From the NCBI GenBank assembly GCA_038226175.1, contig JBBRQP010000001.1:15192-79191 (forward strand): a stretch of DNA of 64,000 bases, given 5' to 3'. A program made the translations under genes and the position numbers. Below are positions 1 through 9,900 of the stretch, one piece after another. This DNA is from JBBRQP01 sp038226175 (GTDB taxonomy: Bacteria; Cyanobacteriota; Cyanobacteriia; Gloeobacterales; Anthocerotibacteraceae). The notes beneath the pieces are model-generated. The model did no database searches. It was given only the letters and a program-made list of their open reading frames with translations, and was not told the DNA's origin. The number at the start of each line of letters is the position of its first letter. The first letter of the stretch is position 1.

Positions 1-190
1 TGACTGAGTGATCCGGTAGCGCATTGACCGTCCCAGGAATTGTGATCAGATTGGGCAGATCACGCCGGATCACCGCCACCACGGGTAACTTGAGAGGGGG
101 CGCGGCGGCGTCTTCGACAGGCGTAGGCGTGGACTGACAGGCAACTACCAAAAAAAGTAAGGGCATTATATTAAGGTAATTAAGGCGCAT
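1..190 (-). CDS. RND efflux periplasmic adaptor lipoprotein (HlyD/MFP family), N-terminal part
   Basis: Only the first 63 codons lie in the window, reading off its left edge. The start at 190 gives a lipoprotein signal: Arg at position 2, a hydrophobic stretch and a lipobox ending LVVAC. A Ser/Thr/Pro/Ala-rich linker follows, then a segment of the type VVAVIRRDLPNLITIPGTV, typical of the first beta strand of membrane-fusion adaptors. The start overlaps the end of the upstream tolC gene by 11 nt, so the two are probably translated together. An internal ATG at 166 is possible but would shorten the signal peptide. The adaptor would link an inner-membrane RND pump to TolC. The substrate is unknown because the pump gene is outside the window. 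Confidence 0.72.
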   Translation of the reverse strand, partial: MRLNYLNIMPLLFLVVACQSTPTPVEDAAAPPLKLPVVAVIRRDLPNLITIPGTVNALPDHSV

Positions 191-1472
191 TGGTAAGCTC
201 CACTAAAGGTTGATTGATCGCCCGTTCTAAGCCATTACGCGCCGTTTGATAAGCCGTCAGATCACTATAAAAGGCATCGCGTTGGTCTTGCACGGCCTGC
301 TGGGTCACCAAAACATCGGTAAAGCTACTTTGTCCGGCCTGATAACTTTTTTGTGCGAGGTTGAGCACCTGCTCGGCTTGCGGTAGCAAAATCCTCCGGT
401 CACGTTCTAGTAGGGTTTGTGCGGTGATCACATCTTGATAAGCGAGGCTAACTTCGCCATCCACTTGCCGCTCTAGGGCATTTTTTTGGGCTTGGGCGAG
501 GGTTTGGGTTGCTAGGGCTTGGTCTAGCTCACCTTGGCGCGTGTTAAAAATCGGTACATCAATACGTAAGCCCAAAGTCGCTGCCGTAGTTGCCGATACC
601 GGGTCCCAAATAAACCCGCCAGCCAGCCCCAGATCAGGAATTTTGGCCACCTGTGCTAGCGCAATCAGGTCGAGACTGAGTTGGATTTGTTGTTGGGCCA
701 GTAGGAGGTCTAGGCGTTTTTGGCGGGCTAAGGTTTGTAACTCGGGTAATTCAGGTAGCTTACGTAATTTTGGTAAGGGCTGCTGCTTCTCGACCGACAG
801 GTTAAAGGTATTGCGGTCAGTGGCATCAATCGGCGCACTCACCCTTTGTCCGAGTAACGTCCCTAGGCGCGTGTTTGCCTGACGGATGCGATTGGTTGCA
901 GGCTCTAGGCGTTGGCGTACCCGTTCGAGGGCAAACTGTGCCTGAATCACTTCTGCCTCAGCTACATCTCCAGCGGCTAGGCGTTTTTGGGCAATACGTA
1001 CCAACTGCTGACTGAGATTAATGGAACGCTGCACCTGGGCTTGAGCGGCCTCAGCAATGGCAAGTTCCGCATAGATTTGGCTGACATCGGTGCGAATCTG
1101 CCAACGCAATAGGTCTAATTGCCCCTGCGTCACGCGCACTTGGTCTTGGGCGACAGCTAGCCGCGCATTGCGCTTACCACCTAGCTCAAAGGGTTGCTCA
1201 AAACTTACGGTGCGTTTAGTCTCAGCTTCACCAAAGGGCACATCAGCACTGAGGCGAGGATTGGGCGTGACTCCAGCGATGGTGAGTCCAGTTTGGGCAA
1301 CGACTACCGCGCGCTCAGCCGCCAAAAGTTGGGGATTGCGCGCCTGAGCTTCGCTAATTGCTGCTTGCAAACTATAGGGTACTGCCAGAGGTTGCGCAGC
1401 TACGCGTCCTGCCAGACTGGCACTGAGTACACCTACAATGACGGCCCATCTCACTATTGCTTTCCACTTCAT
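180..1472 (-). CDS. TolC family outer membrane efflux protein
   Basis: A 430-residue protein with a Sec signal peptide (basic MKWK start, hydrophobic core, cleavage near AGRVAAQ) and two alpha-helical OEP repeats rich in Gln, Ala and Leu, as in TolC/CusC trimers. The length fits the family. Characteristic pieces include EAQARNPQLLAAERAV near residue 42 and QKSYQAGQSSFTDVLVTQQ near residue 373. TolC proteins form the outer-membrane channel and periplasmic tunnel of tripartite efflux systems. The adaptor lipoprotein gene overlaps its 3' end, which supports an efflux operon of the heavy-metal or drug RND type. The exported substrate cannot be read from the sequence. Confidence 0.9.
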   Translation of the reverse strand: MKWKAIVRWAVIVGVLSASLAGRVAAQPLAVPYSLQAAISEAQARNPQLLAAERAVVVAQTGLTIAGVTPNPRLSADVPFGEAETKRTVSFEQPFELGGKRNARLAVAQDQVRVTQGQLDLLRWQIRTDVSQIYAELAIAEAAQAQVQRSINLSQQLVRIAQKRLAAGDVAEAEVIQAQFALERVRQRLEPATNRIRQANTRLGTLLGQRVSAPIDATDRNTFNLSVEKQQPLPKLRKLPELPELQTLARQKRLDLLLAQQQIQLSLDLIALAQVAKIPDLGLAGGFIWDPVSATTAATLGLRIDVPIFNTRQGELDQALATQTLAQAQKNALERQVDGEVSLAYQDVITAQTLLERDRRILLPQAEQVLNLAQKSYQAGQSSFTDVLVTQQAVQDQRDAFYSDLTAYQTARNGLERAINQPLVELTNAP

Positions 1473-1563
1473 GCCCTCTATTGTCTGGCACTTGTGTGAA
1501 GACTCGGTGAAGATAATCCATCGGGCTAGCGGCAGCCCAATACTCTTTCCGTTTGCATAAGTC

Positions 1564-1708
1564 AGCCCCCCCGCCCCATAAATGGGGAGCTAAAACCAGC
1601 TAATACTTGGTTTGGATACCTGAGAATAAAGAGAGTTAACGCTTGATTGCTGAAACTGTAACTTTCCCTAAGAGTGCCCTGGCTCCCCATTTATGGGGCG
1701 GGGGGGCT
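1564..1708. repeat. perfect 27-bp inverted repeat pair with 91-bp spacer (MITE-like or large hairpin)
   Basis: Bases 1564-1590 and 1682-1708 are exact reverse complements over 27 bp. Each arm holds a run of seven C or G and a smaller internal palindrome (CCCCATAAATGGGG). The 91-bp spacer has no convincing ORF. The element sits between two minus-strand genes, tolC and the DUF1501 gene, and its right arm comes within 4 bp of the DUF1501 stop codon. I saw no flanking target-site duplication. It may be a non-autonomous terminal-inverted-repeat element or a long transcript-ending hairpin. Confidence 0.85.
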
Positions 1709-1711
1709 TGC

Positions 1712-2962
1712 TCAGACAAATCCCAATAACGGAAAGCTGCCCCCAACCATAGGCACCGGATCGGTATTGAGGAAATTGGCAGCGATTGTCGCGTAAACCG
1801 AACGAAAATCCGTGGTGAGATCGGTATTGGCATCAAATAAATCAGCCTCTGCCAAACTCGGATAATCACCATAAATGCCACCTTTGACTGCGCCGCCAAT
1901 CGCAAAGGCAACGGAACTATAGCCATGATCCGTACCTTGATCGACGTTTTCGTAGGCTGTGCGCCCAAATTCGGAGGTCGTGACGATCAGTACTTTATCT
2001 GCCAAACCATGGGCTTGCAAATCGGTATAGAAGGCATAAATCGCCTCACTTACGGTCTGCCACAGGTCATCATGATAGCCAAGCGTACTATCATAAACAG
2101 CACCATTTTGTCCGCTGTGGGTATCAAAACCGCCATAGCCTACGGTCAGCGCACTGACCCCGAGATTGCCCGCAATCAGTTCGGCACACTGTAGCAAACT
2201 ATAGGCTAGGTAATTATCTGCCGGATAGACGGCTGCTGGCACATAATTAGCGGTATTGCTCTGGATAATAGCCGAGTCTGCCAGAGATTGGAGCTTCAAT
2301 TGACGGTTATACTCTGCCACATAATTGGCATTGCTAATATTCATCAAGGCCGTATAACTCTGACGACGGGCATCGGCATCGCTGCTGATTTCTAATTGGA
2401 AATCATCAATCGAACCAATCGAAATGGGTGTGAAGCCGCCACTCCCGGTCAAGGGCAACAAACCACCGCCCAGGTCAATACCCGCCGGAATCAAGCCTTC
2501 ACTGACCAAATCCAGATACCGACCCAGCCAACCCGTGGGAGGAGCCGCCGTGGTAATATGCCGGATGTCGCTGGTTTGGTAGCTAAAAATATTAGCCGCA
2601 TGGTCATAGAGTCCCGTAGCATCGTGAGGAACCGCTACACCGTTGAGTACCGCTAATTTGCCTTGAGCATAGAGTTGGTTAAACGCGCTCAAACCAGGTG
2701 CAAAGGCTAATTCGGACTGTCCGGGTAAGGTCAATAAGACACTTTGGTCGTAGCCAAGATTAGGCCGTAACTGACGATAACGGTCGTATTGATTGAGCGG
2801 GATCACCGTATTTAATCCATCATTGCCGCCATATAAGTGGATGGTGACCACAACTTTATTGCCCGCTGTAATGGTTGCCGCGCCGGACTTGGGCGTTGCC
2901 AAACTTAAACCTAAACCTGCCATCAAACTCTGTTTAAACAGCGTGCGCCGGGTAATGCTCAT
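1712..2962 (-). CDS. DUF1501 family Tat-exported protein
   Basis: The protein is 416 residues from the ATG at 2962, which has AAGGA eight bases upstream. A longer frame from 3019 lacks this support. Residues 1-28 form a twin-arginine signal (TRRTLF followed by a hydrophobic stretch). The mature part carries family landmarks: VHLYGGNDGLNT near residue 40, FGRTAYENVDQGTDHG in the C-terminal third and the ending GGSFPLLGF. DUF1501 proteins have a sulfatase/alkaline-phosphatase-like fold, but their reaction is unknown. It lies 29 nt downstream of a DUF1800 gene. The two families are very often neighbours, so they probably act together outside the cytoplasm. Confidence 0.88.
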   Translation of the reverse strand: MSITRRTLFKQSLMAGLGLSLATPKSGAATITAGNKVVVTIHLYGGNDGLNTVIPLNQYDRYRQLRPNLGYDQSVLLTLPGQSELAFAPGLSAFNQLYAQGKLAVLNGVAVPHDATGLYDHAANIFSYQTSDIRHITTAAPPTGWLGRYLDLVSEGLIPAGIDLGGGLLPLTGSGGFTPISIGSIDDFQLEISSDADARRQSYTALMNISNANYVAEYNRQLKLQSLADSAIIQSNTANYVPAAVYPADNYLAYSLLQCAELIAGNLGVSALTVGYGGFDTHSGQNGAVYDSTLGYHDDLWQTVSEAIYAFYTDLQAHGLADKVLIVTTSEFGRTAYENVDQGTDHGYSSVAFAIGGAVKGGIYGDYPSLAEADLFDANTDLTTDFRSVYATIAANFLNTDPVPMVGGSFPLLGFV

Positions 2963-2991
2963 GATTGTTCCTTGGGTAATTGGCGTGTGGG

Positions 2992-4359
2992 TTAATTGCG
3001 TTGAAAATCCGGTGAACACAAAATCAGCCAGGTAACACCACGGAATTTGTCTTCAGTGACTTGACCTGCCATGTAGCTGATTAACTGAGCGCGTGCGGTT
3101 TTTTGGACTGAGGCGGTCAATAGGCGATCCGTCAAAAAATCCACACACTGGGCGGGAGTTTGGAGATTATTGGTTGTGATCATAGCTTGGGCATCGAAGT
3201 AGGTACCCCAATACCCCCAACTCACGGTCATCTCGTCGGCAATACGGTCACGCATGGTAACCAAAGACGTATTGACAAGCGTTACTTTGGAGCCAGGACG
3301 ATAGAAACTAAATACCGAAGGCGGGTAATAAATGCCGTGGTGACAGCGCGCACCCCAGTCGTTGAGTGCCGAGCCCTCCGTGTAAGCACCAAGCGCCCGT
3401 AAGCCGCCCACTAAGTATTCGAGGGGTGTCCGAAATTGACTACGCACAACGGCACTACTACCAAAATCTGGATGCAAAAACAGGGCTTGTACGGTCGCTT
3501 TGATATCACCATTACTTGACCGGAAGACGGCTGCGACATCACGCACATAGCTTTTAGTGGGGGTTTCTGTCGCCAATTTCTGAATCAGCATCTTAGCGAT
3601 GTAGGGCGCTAAGGTAGGCTGGCCCATCAGAATATTGATCACGTCTTCTACTTCTAGGGCGCCATCTGTACCGCTACGACCGTTTAGAGTCACCCCCAAA
3701 ATTGTTTTGGAACCTGGATCATGGAGATAAGACTCAAAAACCCCTTCGCTAGCACCACACTGGTCATAGTTGGTATGCCAGCCAGTGATTGCCCGAGCAA
3801 TTTGCTGGACATCGATTTCGGTATAGGGTTGTAAGGCAATCCCATTAGCATCAGTGATTGGCGTACCGTTGAGTCTGAGTTTGGCACTACCAAGACTAAA
3901 TAGTTGCATTAGTTCCCGGGCATAATTTTCATTGGGCGGGATTAATTTACCTTGACTATCGTAGGCTTGACCATTGTTGTAATCGTTATCTAACCAACGC
4001 AACATAGCTTGATTTTTGGTCATGCCAATCAGCAAATCGCGGAAATTACCCAGAGCATTGGTGCGCAGGAAGTTTTCGTAGGTCTGCATAAAGCAAGGAT
4101 TGGCTACTTTTTCATTGGATACGGCAAAATGCTCATGCCAAAGTAGCGTCATTTTTTCTTGGAGTTGGCGTTTGGAGTAGACCATCCGGCAGTACCATTG
4201 CCGCCGTGTCGTCCAGTCCCAATCATCAATAGTCGCCGGGATCATCGCTTCAGCGGCACTATCATCAATTATCAGCGGATTGAGTTGCTCTTGCAAATAC
4301 GCAGGCCAACCCAGACTTAACAAACGCGCCAACGCCTCAGGATTTGCCCCAAAACCCAC
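2992..4359 (-). CDS. DUF1800 family protein, apparently truncated at the N-terminus
   Basis: A 455-residue DUF1800 protein with recognisable blocks WHEHFAVSNEKV (about residue 74), NENYARELMQLFSLG (about 143) and AITGWHTNYDQ (about 190). The only available start is GTG at 4359, inside the segment VGFGANPEALARLL. Family members normally have a helix with an HLL-R motif and a leader before this point. In-frame codons continue upstream to a TGA but contain no start codon and no DUF1800-like sequence. The bases there belong to an hsdM remnant on the other strand. The gene therefore looks cut at its 5' end by the restriction-modification locus. It may still be expressed, but its export signal would be lost. 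Confidence 0.82.
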   Translation of the reverse strand: MGFGANPEALARLLSLGWPAYLQEQLNPLIIDDSAAEAMIPATIDDWDWTTRRQWYCRMVYSKRQLQEKMTLLWHEHFAVSNEKVANPCFMQTYENFLRTNALGNFRDLLIGMTKNQAMLRWLDNDYNNGQAYDSQGKLIPPNENYARELMQLFSLGSAKLRLNGTPITDANGIALQPYTEIDVQQIARAITGWHTNYDQCGASEGVFESYLHDPGSKTILGVTLNGRSGTDGALEVEDVINILMGQPTLAPYIAKMLIQKLATETPTKSYVRDVAAVFRSSNGDIKATVQALFLHPDFGSSAVVRSQFRTPLEYLVGGLRALGAYTEGSALNDWGARCHHGIYYPPSVFSFYRPGSKVTLVNTSLVTMRDRIADEMTVSWGYWGTYFDAQAMITTNNLQTPAQCVDFLTDRLLTASVQKTARAQLISYMAGQVTEDKFRGVTWLILCSPDFQRN

Positions 4360-4445
4360 TTCCGCAGCTTGTGACCAGGGTTGAGACTCTGGAAAGCAAG
4401 GTCATGGCGCATTTGGAAAAGATGGGATTTTCTTTATATGAATAA
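4356..4445 (+). pseudogene. hsdM: C-terminal remnant of type I DNA methyltransferase subunit HsdM
   Basis: The frame reads roughly LPQLVTRVETLESKV, then MAHLEKMGFSLYE and TAA at 4443-4445. This matches the coiled C-terminal tail typical of type I methylase subunits. Nothing of the catalytic N6-adenine methylase domain (NPPF/Y motif) exists upstream: the preceding bases are the start of the DUF1800 gene on the opposite strand. The stop overlaps the start of the DUF1016 gene by eight nt, as expected for an intact hsd operon. The remnant therefore appears to mark a deletion or recombination that removed almost all of hsdM. Confidence 0.7.
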
Positions 4446-5487
4446 ATCTCCTCCTATCCTTCCTGTTGATTATGCCGATTGGCTCACCAAATTAAAACAA
4501 CGCATCCATAGTGCCCGTTTACAGGCTGTTTTAGCTATAAATGCTGAGCAAATTCGTCTCTATCACACAATCGGTCTAGATATTTTGGAGCGGCAAAGCC
4601 ATCAAGGGTGGGGTGCTAAGGTCATTGATCGCGTCTCGTTAGATCTTCGAGAGGCTTTTCCAGATATGAAAGGCTTTTCTGCGTCAAATCTCAAATACAT
4701 GCGCTTTTTTGCCCAAGCGTGTCCAGACTTACAAATTGGTCAGCAGGCTGCTGACCAATTACCTTGGTTCCATATTGTTATTCTGATCACTAAGACATCA
4801 GACCCAGCTGAACGCGAGTGGTACGCCCGTCAATCAGCTATACAAGGCTGGAGCCGAACCACTCTAGAGTTACAGATCAAAAATCGGCTTCATCTACGCC
4901 AGGGAGCCGCCCTCACCAATTTTGACCAACGCCTTGATCCAACTAATGCAAATCTTGCTGCACAAATCCTCAAAGATCCGTATCATTTCGATTTTCTAGA
5001 GCTTGGCGATGAGGCTCATGAGCGAGATATTGAAAATGCACTAATTCGCCACATTACGCGATTCTTGCTAGAGCTAGGAGCAGGCTTTGCTTTTGTAGGT
5101 CGTCAATTTCGATTAGAAGTAGGTGGAGATGAGTTTTTTATTGACCTGCTTTTTTATCACACTCGGCTTAAATGCTATGTTGTCGTAGAACTCAAAGCCA
5201 CAGCATTTAAACCTGAACATGCGGGACAATTAAATTTTTACCTTGCTGCTGTGGATGCACAGATCAAGGCTGGTGATGATAAACCCACAATTGGCTTGCT
5301 GTTGTGCAAAACCCAAAACCGTCTCGTTGCCGAGTATTCTCTGTCTGGAATCGATAAACCGATGGGGGTGGCAGAGTATCAACTCGTCCGCACATTACCC
5401 GAACCGTTGGATACAACGTTGCCCAGCATTGAAGAAATTGAAGCCGAACTCTCGCGGGATTTAGAAGTAAGAGCTGAAAATGAGTAA
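4438..5487 (+). CDS. DUF1016 (YhcG-type) PD-(D/E)xK nuclease domain protein
   Basis: The chosen ATG at 4438 gives 349 residues and matches the usual family N-terminus (NKSPPILPVDYADWL). A frame open further upstream belongs to the hsdM remnant region. The N-terminal half is the helical DUF1016 domain, with a GWGAKVIDRVSLDLR-type segment near residue 43. The C-terminal half has a nuclease core: an acidic residue in GDEFFIDLLFYH and E-x-K in VVVELKA, about residues 224-252. Such proteins are common inside type I restriction loci, where their role is unproven. Here the gene sits between hsdM and hsdS and overlaps hsdS by 8 nt, so it belongs to the same operon. Confidence 0.87.
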   Translation: MNKSPPILPVDYADWLTKLKQRIHSARLQAVLAINAEQIRLYHTIGLDILERQSHQGWGAKVIDRVSLDLREAFPDMKGFSASNLKYMRFFAQACPDLQIGQQAADQLPWFHIVILITKTSDPAEREWYARQSAIQGWSRTTLELQIKNRLHLRQGAALTNFDQRLDPTNANLAAQILKDPYHFDFLELGDEAHERDIENALIRHITRFLLELGAGFAFVGRQFRLEVGGDEFFIDLLFYHTRLKCYVVVELKATAFKPEHAGQLNFYLAAVDAQIKAGDDKPTIGLLLCKTQNRLVAEYSLSGIDKPMGVAEYQLVRTLPEPLDTTLPSIEEIEAELSRDLEVRAENE

Positions 5488-6739
5488 TTCTCAATTGGCA
5501 AAGGGTTATAAACGGACTGAGGTAGGATTGATCCCGGAAGATTGGGAGGTTATTTGCATAGGAGATTTTTGCACATGTTTCTCTGGCGGTACACCAAATA
5601 CATCCAACGCTGCCTATTATGGAGGCGCAATCCCTTGGATTACATCTAGTGATTTAAATCAGACCAGAATTCTTGAGGTTAATGGACGCATAACCGAAGA
5701 AGGGCTTACTCATTCTTCTGCAAAAATTGTCAAACCACAAACGCTTCTATTAGCTCTATATGGAGCCACGGCAGGCATTTCTGCAATAACAGAAATTAGG
5801 GCAGCGATAAATCAGGCAATTCTTGCAATTCAGCCAATGCAGGACAATCCTGAATATTTATCTCAATATTTGCAATTAAGAAAAGATTATTTTATCAAGA
5901 CTTATACCCAAGGTGGTCAACCTAACTTTAGCGGAGAAATTGTAAAGGCTTTCATAATCCCACTTCCCCCTACCAAAGCCGAACAAGAAGCTATTGCCGA
6001 TGCGTTGAGCGATACGGATGCCCTCATCGAATCCCTAAAGCAACTCATCACCAAGAAACGCCAACTTAAACAAGGGGCAATGCAGGAATTGCTTACTGGT
6101 AAAAGGCGATTACCGGGGTTTAGTGGGGCGTGGGATATGAAGACTTTCGCCGAAATTTGCTGGTTTCAAGAAGGCCCTGGTGTTAGAAATACCCAATTCA
6201 CTTCTTCAGGCATCAAACTTTTGAATGGGACTAACATTTTTCAAGGTGTGCTAAACCTTGACACAACTAATCGATTTATTTCACAAAAAGAAGCCTTTGG
6301 TTCCTATTCTCATTTTCTAGCAGATGCGGGTGACATTGTTATTGCTTCCTCAGGAATTACAGTCGAGAAGTTTCACGATAAAGTAGCTTTTGTTAGAAAT
6401 AAAGATTTACCATTTTGTCTGAATACAAGCACAATAAGATTTAAACCATTAGAAAATATTCTTCAATCAAACTATTTATTCCAGTTTTTAAGGAGTAATA
6501 AATTCAAACACATGATAGGTGGACAAGCTACAGGATCAGCTCAGTTAAATTTCGGCCCATCACATGTTGCAAAAGTAACCATTTCACTTCCTCCTCTTTC
6601 TGAGCAAACTGCCATCGCCGCAATTCTCTCAGACATAGACACCGAAATTACCGCACTAGAAACAAAGCTTTCCAAAACTCGACAGATTAAACAGGGCATG
6701 ATGCATGAGTTACTGACTGGGAGAATTCGGTTGATATGA
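5480..6739 (+). CDS. hsdS: type I restriction-modification specificity subunit HsdS
   Basis: 419 residues with the two-lobed HsdS plan. Target recognition domain 1 spans about residues 1-165 and contains FSGGTPNTSNAAYYGGAIPW. It is followed by a conserved coiled region (PPTKAEQEAIADALSDTDALI). Target recognition domain 2 spans about 215-375 and is followed by a second conserved region (LSEQTAIAAILSDIDTEI). The protein would dictate the bipartite DNA target of the HsdM/HsdR complex. It looks intact, but its methylase partner is reduced to a tail and the restriction subunit is frameshifted, so it is probably idle unless it uses subunits encoded elsewhere. The start overlaps the DUF1016 gene. 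Confidence 0.93.
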   Translation: MSNSQLAKGYKRTEVGLIPEDWEVICIGDFCTCFSGGTPNTSNAAYYGGAIPWITSSDLNQTRILEVNGRITEEGLTHSSAKIVKPQTLLLALYGATAGISAITEIRAAINQAILAIQPMQDNPEYLSQYLQLRKDYFIKTYTQGGQPNFSGEIVKAFIIPLPPTKAEQEAIADALSDTDALIESLKQLITKKRQLKQGAMQELLTGKRRLPGFSGAWDMKTFAEICWFQEGPGVRNTQFTSSGIKLLNGTNIFQGVLNLDTTNRFISQKEAFGSYSHFLADAGDIVIASSGITVEKFHDKVAFVRNKDLPFCLNTSTIRFKPLENILQSNYLFQFLRSNKFKHMIGGQATGSAQLNFGPSHVAKVTISLPPLSEQTAIAAILSDIDTEITALETKLSKTRQIKQGMMHELLTGRIRLI

Positions 6740-6741
6740 AG

Positions 6742-6938
6742 ATGGAAAATCAACACACTAAATGGAAAGAGTTGTAAAAGGACGAACATCTGAAATTGTT
6801 TTATATATCTTCAATGCCGCCGCTGATAAAGACTACAGTAGTAGAAGTCCCGTGCAGAGTAGTGTCTACGACAACAAGCTCATGATCTGGAATTCGGGTA
6901 CAGTGCCATCGGACTCGAAGGTGGCTATGGGAGAGTAA
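6742..6938 (+). pseudogene. decayed AlbA-type / ATP-binding (COG2865-like) gene
   Basis: Two fragments in different frames remain. At 6742 an N-terminal piece MENQHTKWKEL runs into TAA. From about 6777 another frame reads an interior segment including DKDYSSRSPVQSSVYDNKLM and IWNSGTVP, and ends at TAA 6936-6938. Both match the usual start and the ATP-binding-domain region of the putative DNA-binding/ATP-binding proteins often found between hsdS and hsdR. The intervening several hundred codons are missing, so this is an internal deletion plus frameshift. The identification rests on motif recall, not a search. Confidence 0.6.
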
Positions 6939-6950
6939 CGGGAGGAAAAA

Positions 6951-9900
6951 GTGATCGGTCAATCTGAACGTCAAACACAAAATCGCGTCATTACCCTATT
7001 TCGAGATGAACTGGGGTACCGCTACTTGGGAGATTGGACGCATCGTGACAACAACAGCAATATTGAAGAAGAGTTGCTTACGGCTTATCTGAGCAAAAGA
7101 GGCTATAGCACTGCCCAGATTGCGAAAGCACTCCATAGCCTACGCACCGAGGCCAATAATCCGAACCGGAGCTTATACGAAAACAACAAAATGGTCTACA
7201 GCCTCTTGCGGTACGGACTAAATGCCAAAGTCGCTGCGGACGAAAATGCTGAAAACATCAAATTTATCGACTGGGATTATCCAGATCTCAATGACTCCGC
7301 CATCGCTGAAGAAGTGACACTCAAGGGCAAGCAGGATCGTAGACCCGACTTGGTGTTGTACATAAATGGCATCGCTCTAGGAGTGTTGGAGTTAAAAAGT
7401 AGCCGTGCTTCTATTGGTGAGGGCATTCGCCAACTGATCTCTAACCAGAGTCCTGAGTTCAATGCTTGGTTTTTCAGCACCATACAATTTGCCTTTGCAG
7501 GTAATGATTCAGAGGGCTTACGGTATGGCACCATCAGTACGGGCGAAAAGTACTTCCTCAAATGGAAGGAAGATGAAAAAGACGATAGCCGCTTCAAGCT
7601 CGATAAGTACTTGCTCAAGATCTGCAACAAGGCGCGCTTCATTGAACTGATGCATGATTTTGTGTTGTTCGATGGTGGGGTCAAGAAACTACCCCGTGTC
7701 CCCCAGTATTTCGGAATCAAAGCAGCACAGAAGTATGTGGATGCTGACCAGGGTGGGATCATCTGGCATACCCAAGGAAGTGGCAAAAGCATTGTCATGG
7801 TACTGCTCGCCAAGTGGATTTTAGAAAATAAACCCAAGGCTCGCGTCGTGATTGTCACAGACCGTGACGAACTCGATAAGCAGATCGAGGGTGTCTTTAA
7901 AGATTCTGGTGAAAAGATTAAACGCACTAGTAGCGGTCGGGACTTGATGAGCCAACTTGCTCAAGCAACACCGCGCTTACTTTGTTCACTAGTGCATAAA
8001 TTCGGTAAGAAGCATGTTGATAACTTTGAGGCATTCATTCAAGACCTCGCAGCCCAACCCTCTCAAACTGTGGGTGAAGTGTTCGTCTTTGTCGATGAAT
8101 GCCACCGTACCCAGAGCGGCAAATTGCACAAGATCATGAAAGCTCTAATGCCTCAAGCTGTCTTAATTGGCTTTACTGGTACGCCTCTCCTTAAAAAAGA
8201 CCAGCAGACTAGCCTAGAAGTGTTTGGTGGCTATATCCATACCTACAAGTTCAGTGAGGCTGTAGATGATAAAGTTGTTTTAGATCTTGTTTACGAAGCG
8301 CGGGATATAGATCAAAGCCTTGGCTCAACAGACAAGATCGACGGTTGGTTTGATGCCAAGACCAAAGGACTAAATGATTGGCAGAAAGCAGCTCTACGGG
8401 AAAAGTGGGGCACAATGCAAAATGTGCTCAGTTCGGCATCCCGCATGAATCGAGTCGTATGTGACATTGTCTTTGACTTCGTTGTGAAACCTCGGCTATC
8501 GAGTCAGCGGGGCAATGCAATCCTAGTGGCATCAAGCATTTATGATGCCTGTAAGTACTACACCTTGTTTCAAAAAACATCATTTAAAGGTCGCTGTGCA
8601 GTTGTTACTTCCTACAATCCTCAATCTAGCGACATGACCAAAGAAGATACAGGTGCAAACACAGAGACCGACAAACAGTTTATTTATGACACTTACTCCC
8701 AATTGCTGAAGGACGTTTTTGCCAATTCGGGCATGACAAAAACGGAGACCTACGAGGAACGGGCAAAAGAACTATTCAAGCATGAGCCTGCCACTATGCA
8801 ACTGCTGATCGTGGTGGACAAACTGCTGACCGGATTCGATGCACCCAGTTGTACTTATCTCTATATTGATAAGAGGATGCAGGATCATGGATTGTTTCAG
8901 GCTATCTGTCGCACCAATCGCCTCTACGGAGAGGACAAGGATTTTGGCTACATCGTTGACTATAAAGATCTGTTCAAGAAGGTCGAGAACGCCATCGCTG
9001 TTTATACTTCTGAATTAGATCATAGTGCTGGTGGAGCCGACCCGGAGATTTTGTTGCAAGGATCGTCTAGGCAAGGGTAAAGAGCGCTTGGATTATGCTC
9101 TTGAAGCCCTAGATTTACTCTGTGAGGCAGTCGAGCCACCCCAAGGCGATCTTGACTACATTCACTACTTTTGTGGAAACACAGAAATTTCTGAAGACCT
9201 CAAAGAACTTGAACCCAAGCGTATAACCTTCTATAAATCTACGGTAGCGCTTATTCGTGCCTACGCAAACATCAGCGACGAATTGCAGACTGCTGGATAT
9301 AGCAATACCCAAATTGCTCGGATCAAGTACTCCGTCGATAAGTATTTGAAAGCGCGTGAGATTGTGCGTAAAGCTAGTGGGGAGAGCCTTGACTTGAAGG
9401 CATATGAGGCCGATATGCGGCACTTAATCGACACCTATATCGAAGCCAATGAACCAAGAAAGATTTCTGTTTTCGATAACATGTCCTTGCTAGAGTTGAT
9501 GGTCAAAACTGGTATTGCATATGCTATTGACAATGGATTGAAGGAACTCAAGGGCAATAATGATGCCGTGGCTGAGGCCATCGAGAACAATGTTCGTAGC
9601 CGCATCATCAAGGAGCACCTCAATGATCCAGCCTACTACGACAAGATGTCAGTTTTGTTAAATGAGATCGTTGAGAGTCGAAAAGCCAGGGCGATTGAGT
9701 ACGAGGAGTACCTTAAACAAATTGCAGAATTAGCCAAAAAAGTGACAGCGGGGCAGACTGATGATAATCCCGCGCAACTGAACACTCCAGGGCGTAGAGC
9801 ACTTTACAATAACTTGGGCAAGGACGAAGCACTTGCACTTAAAGTCGATGAAGCTGTCAAGCTTGTCACACCGGATGACTGGCGCGATAACCAGGCCAAG

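Noticed and set aside
7277..7927. 216-codon open frame on the minus strand
   Set aside because: It lies inside hsdR, which has all family motifs; the antisense translation is Ser/Leu-rich without any domain.
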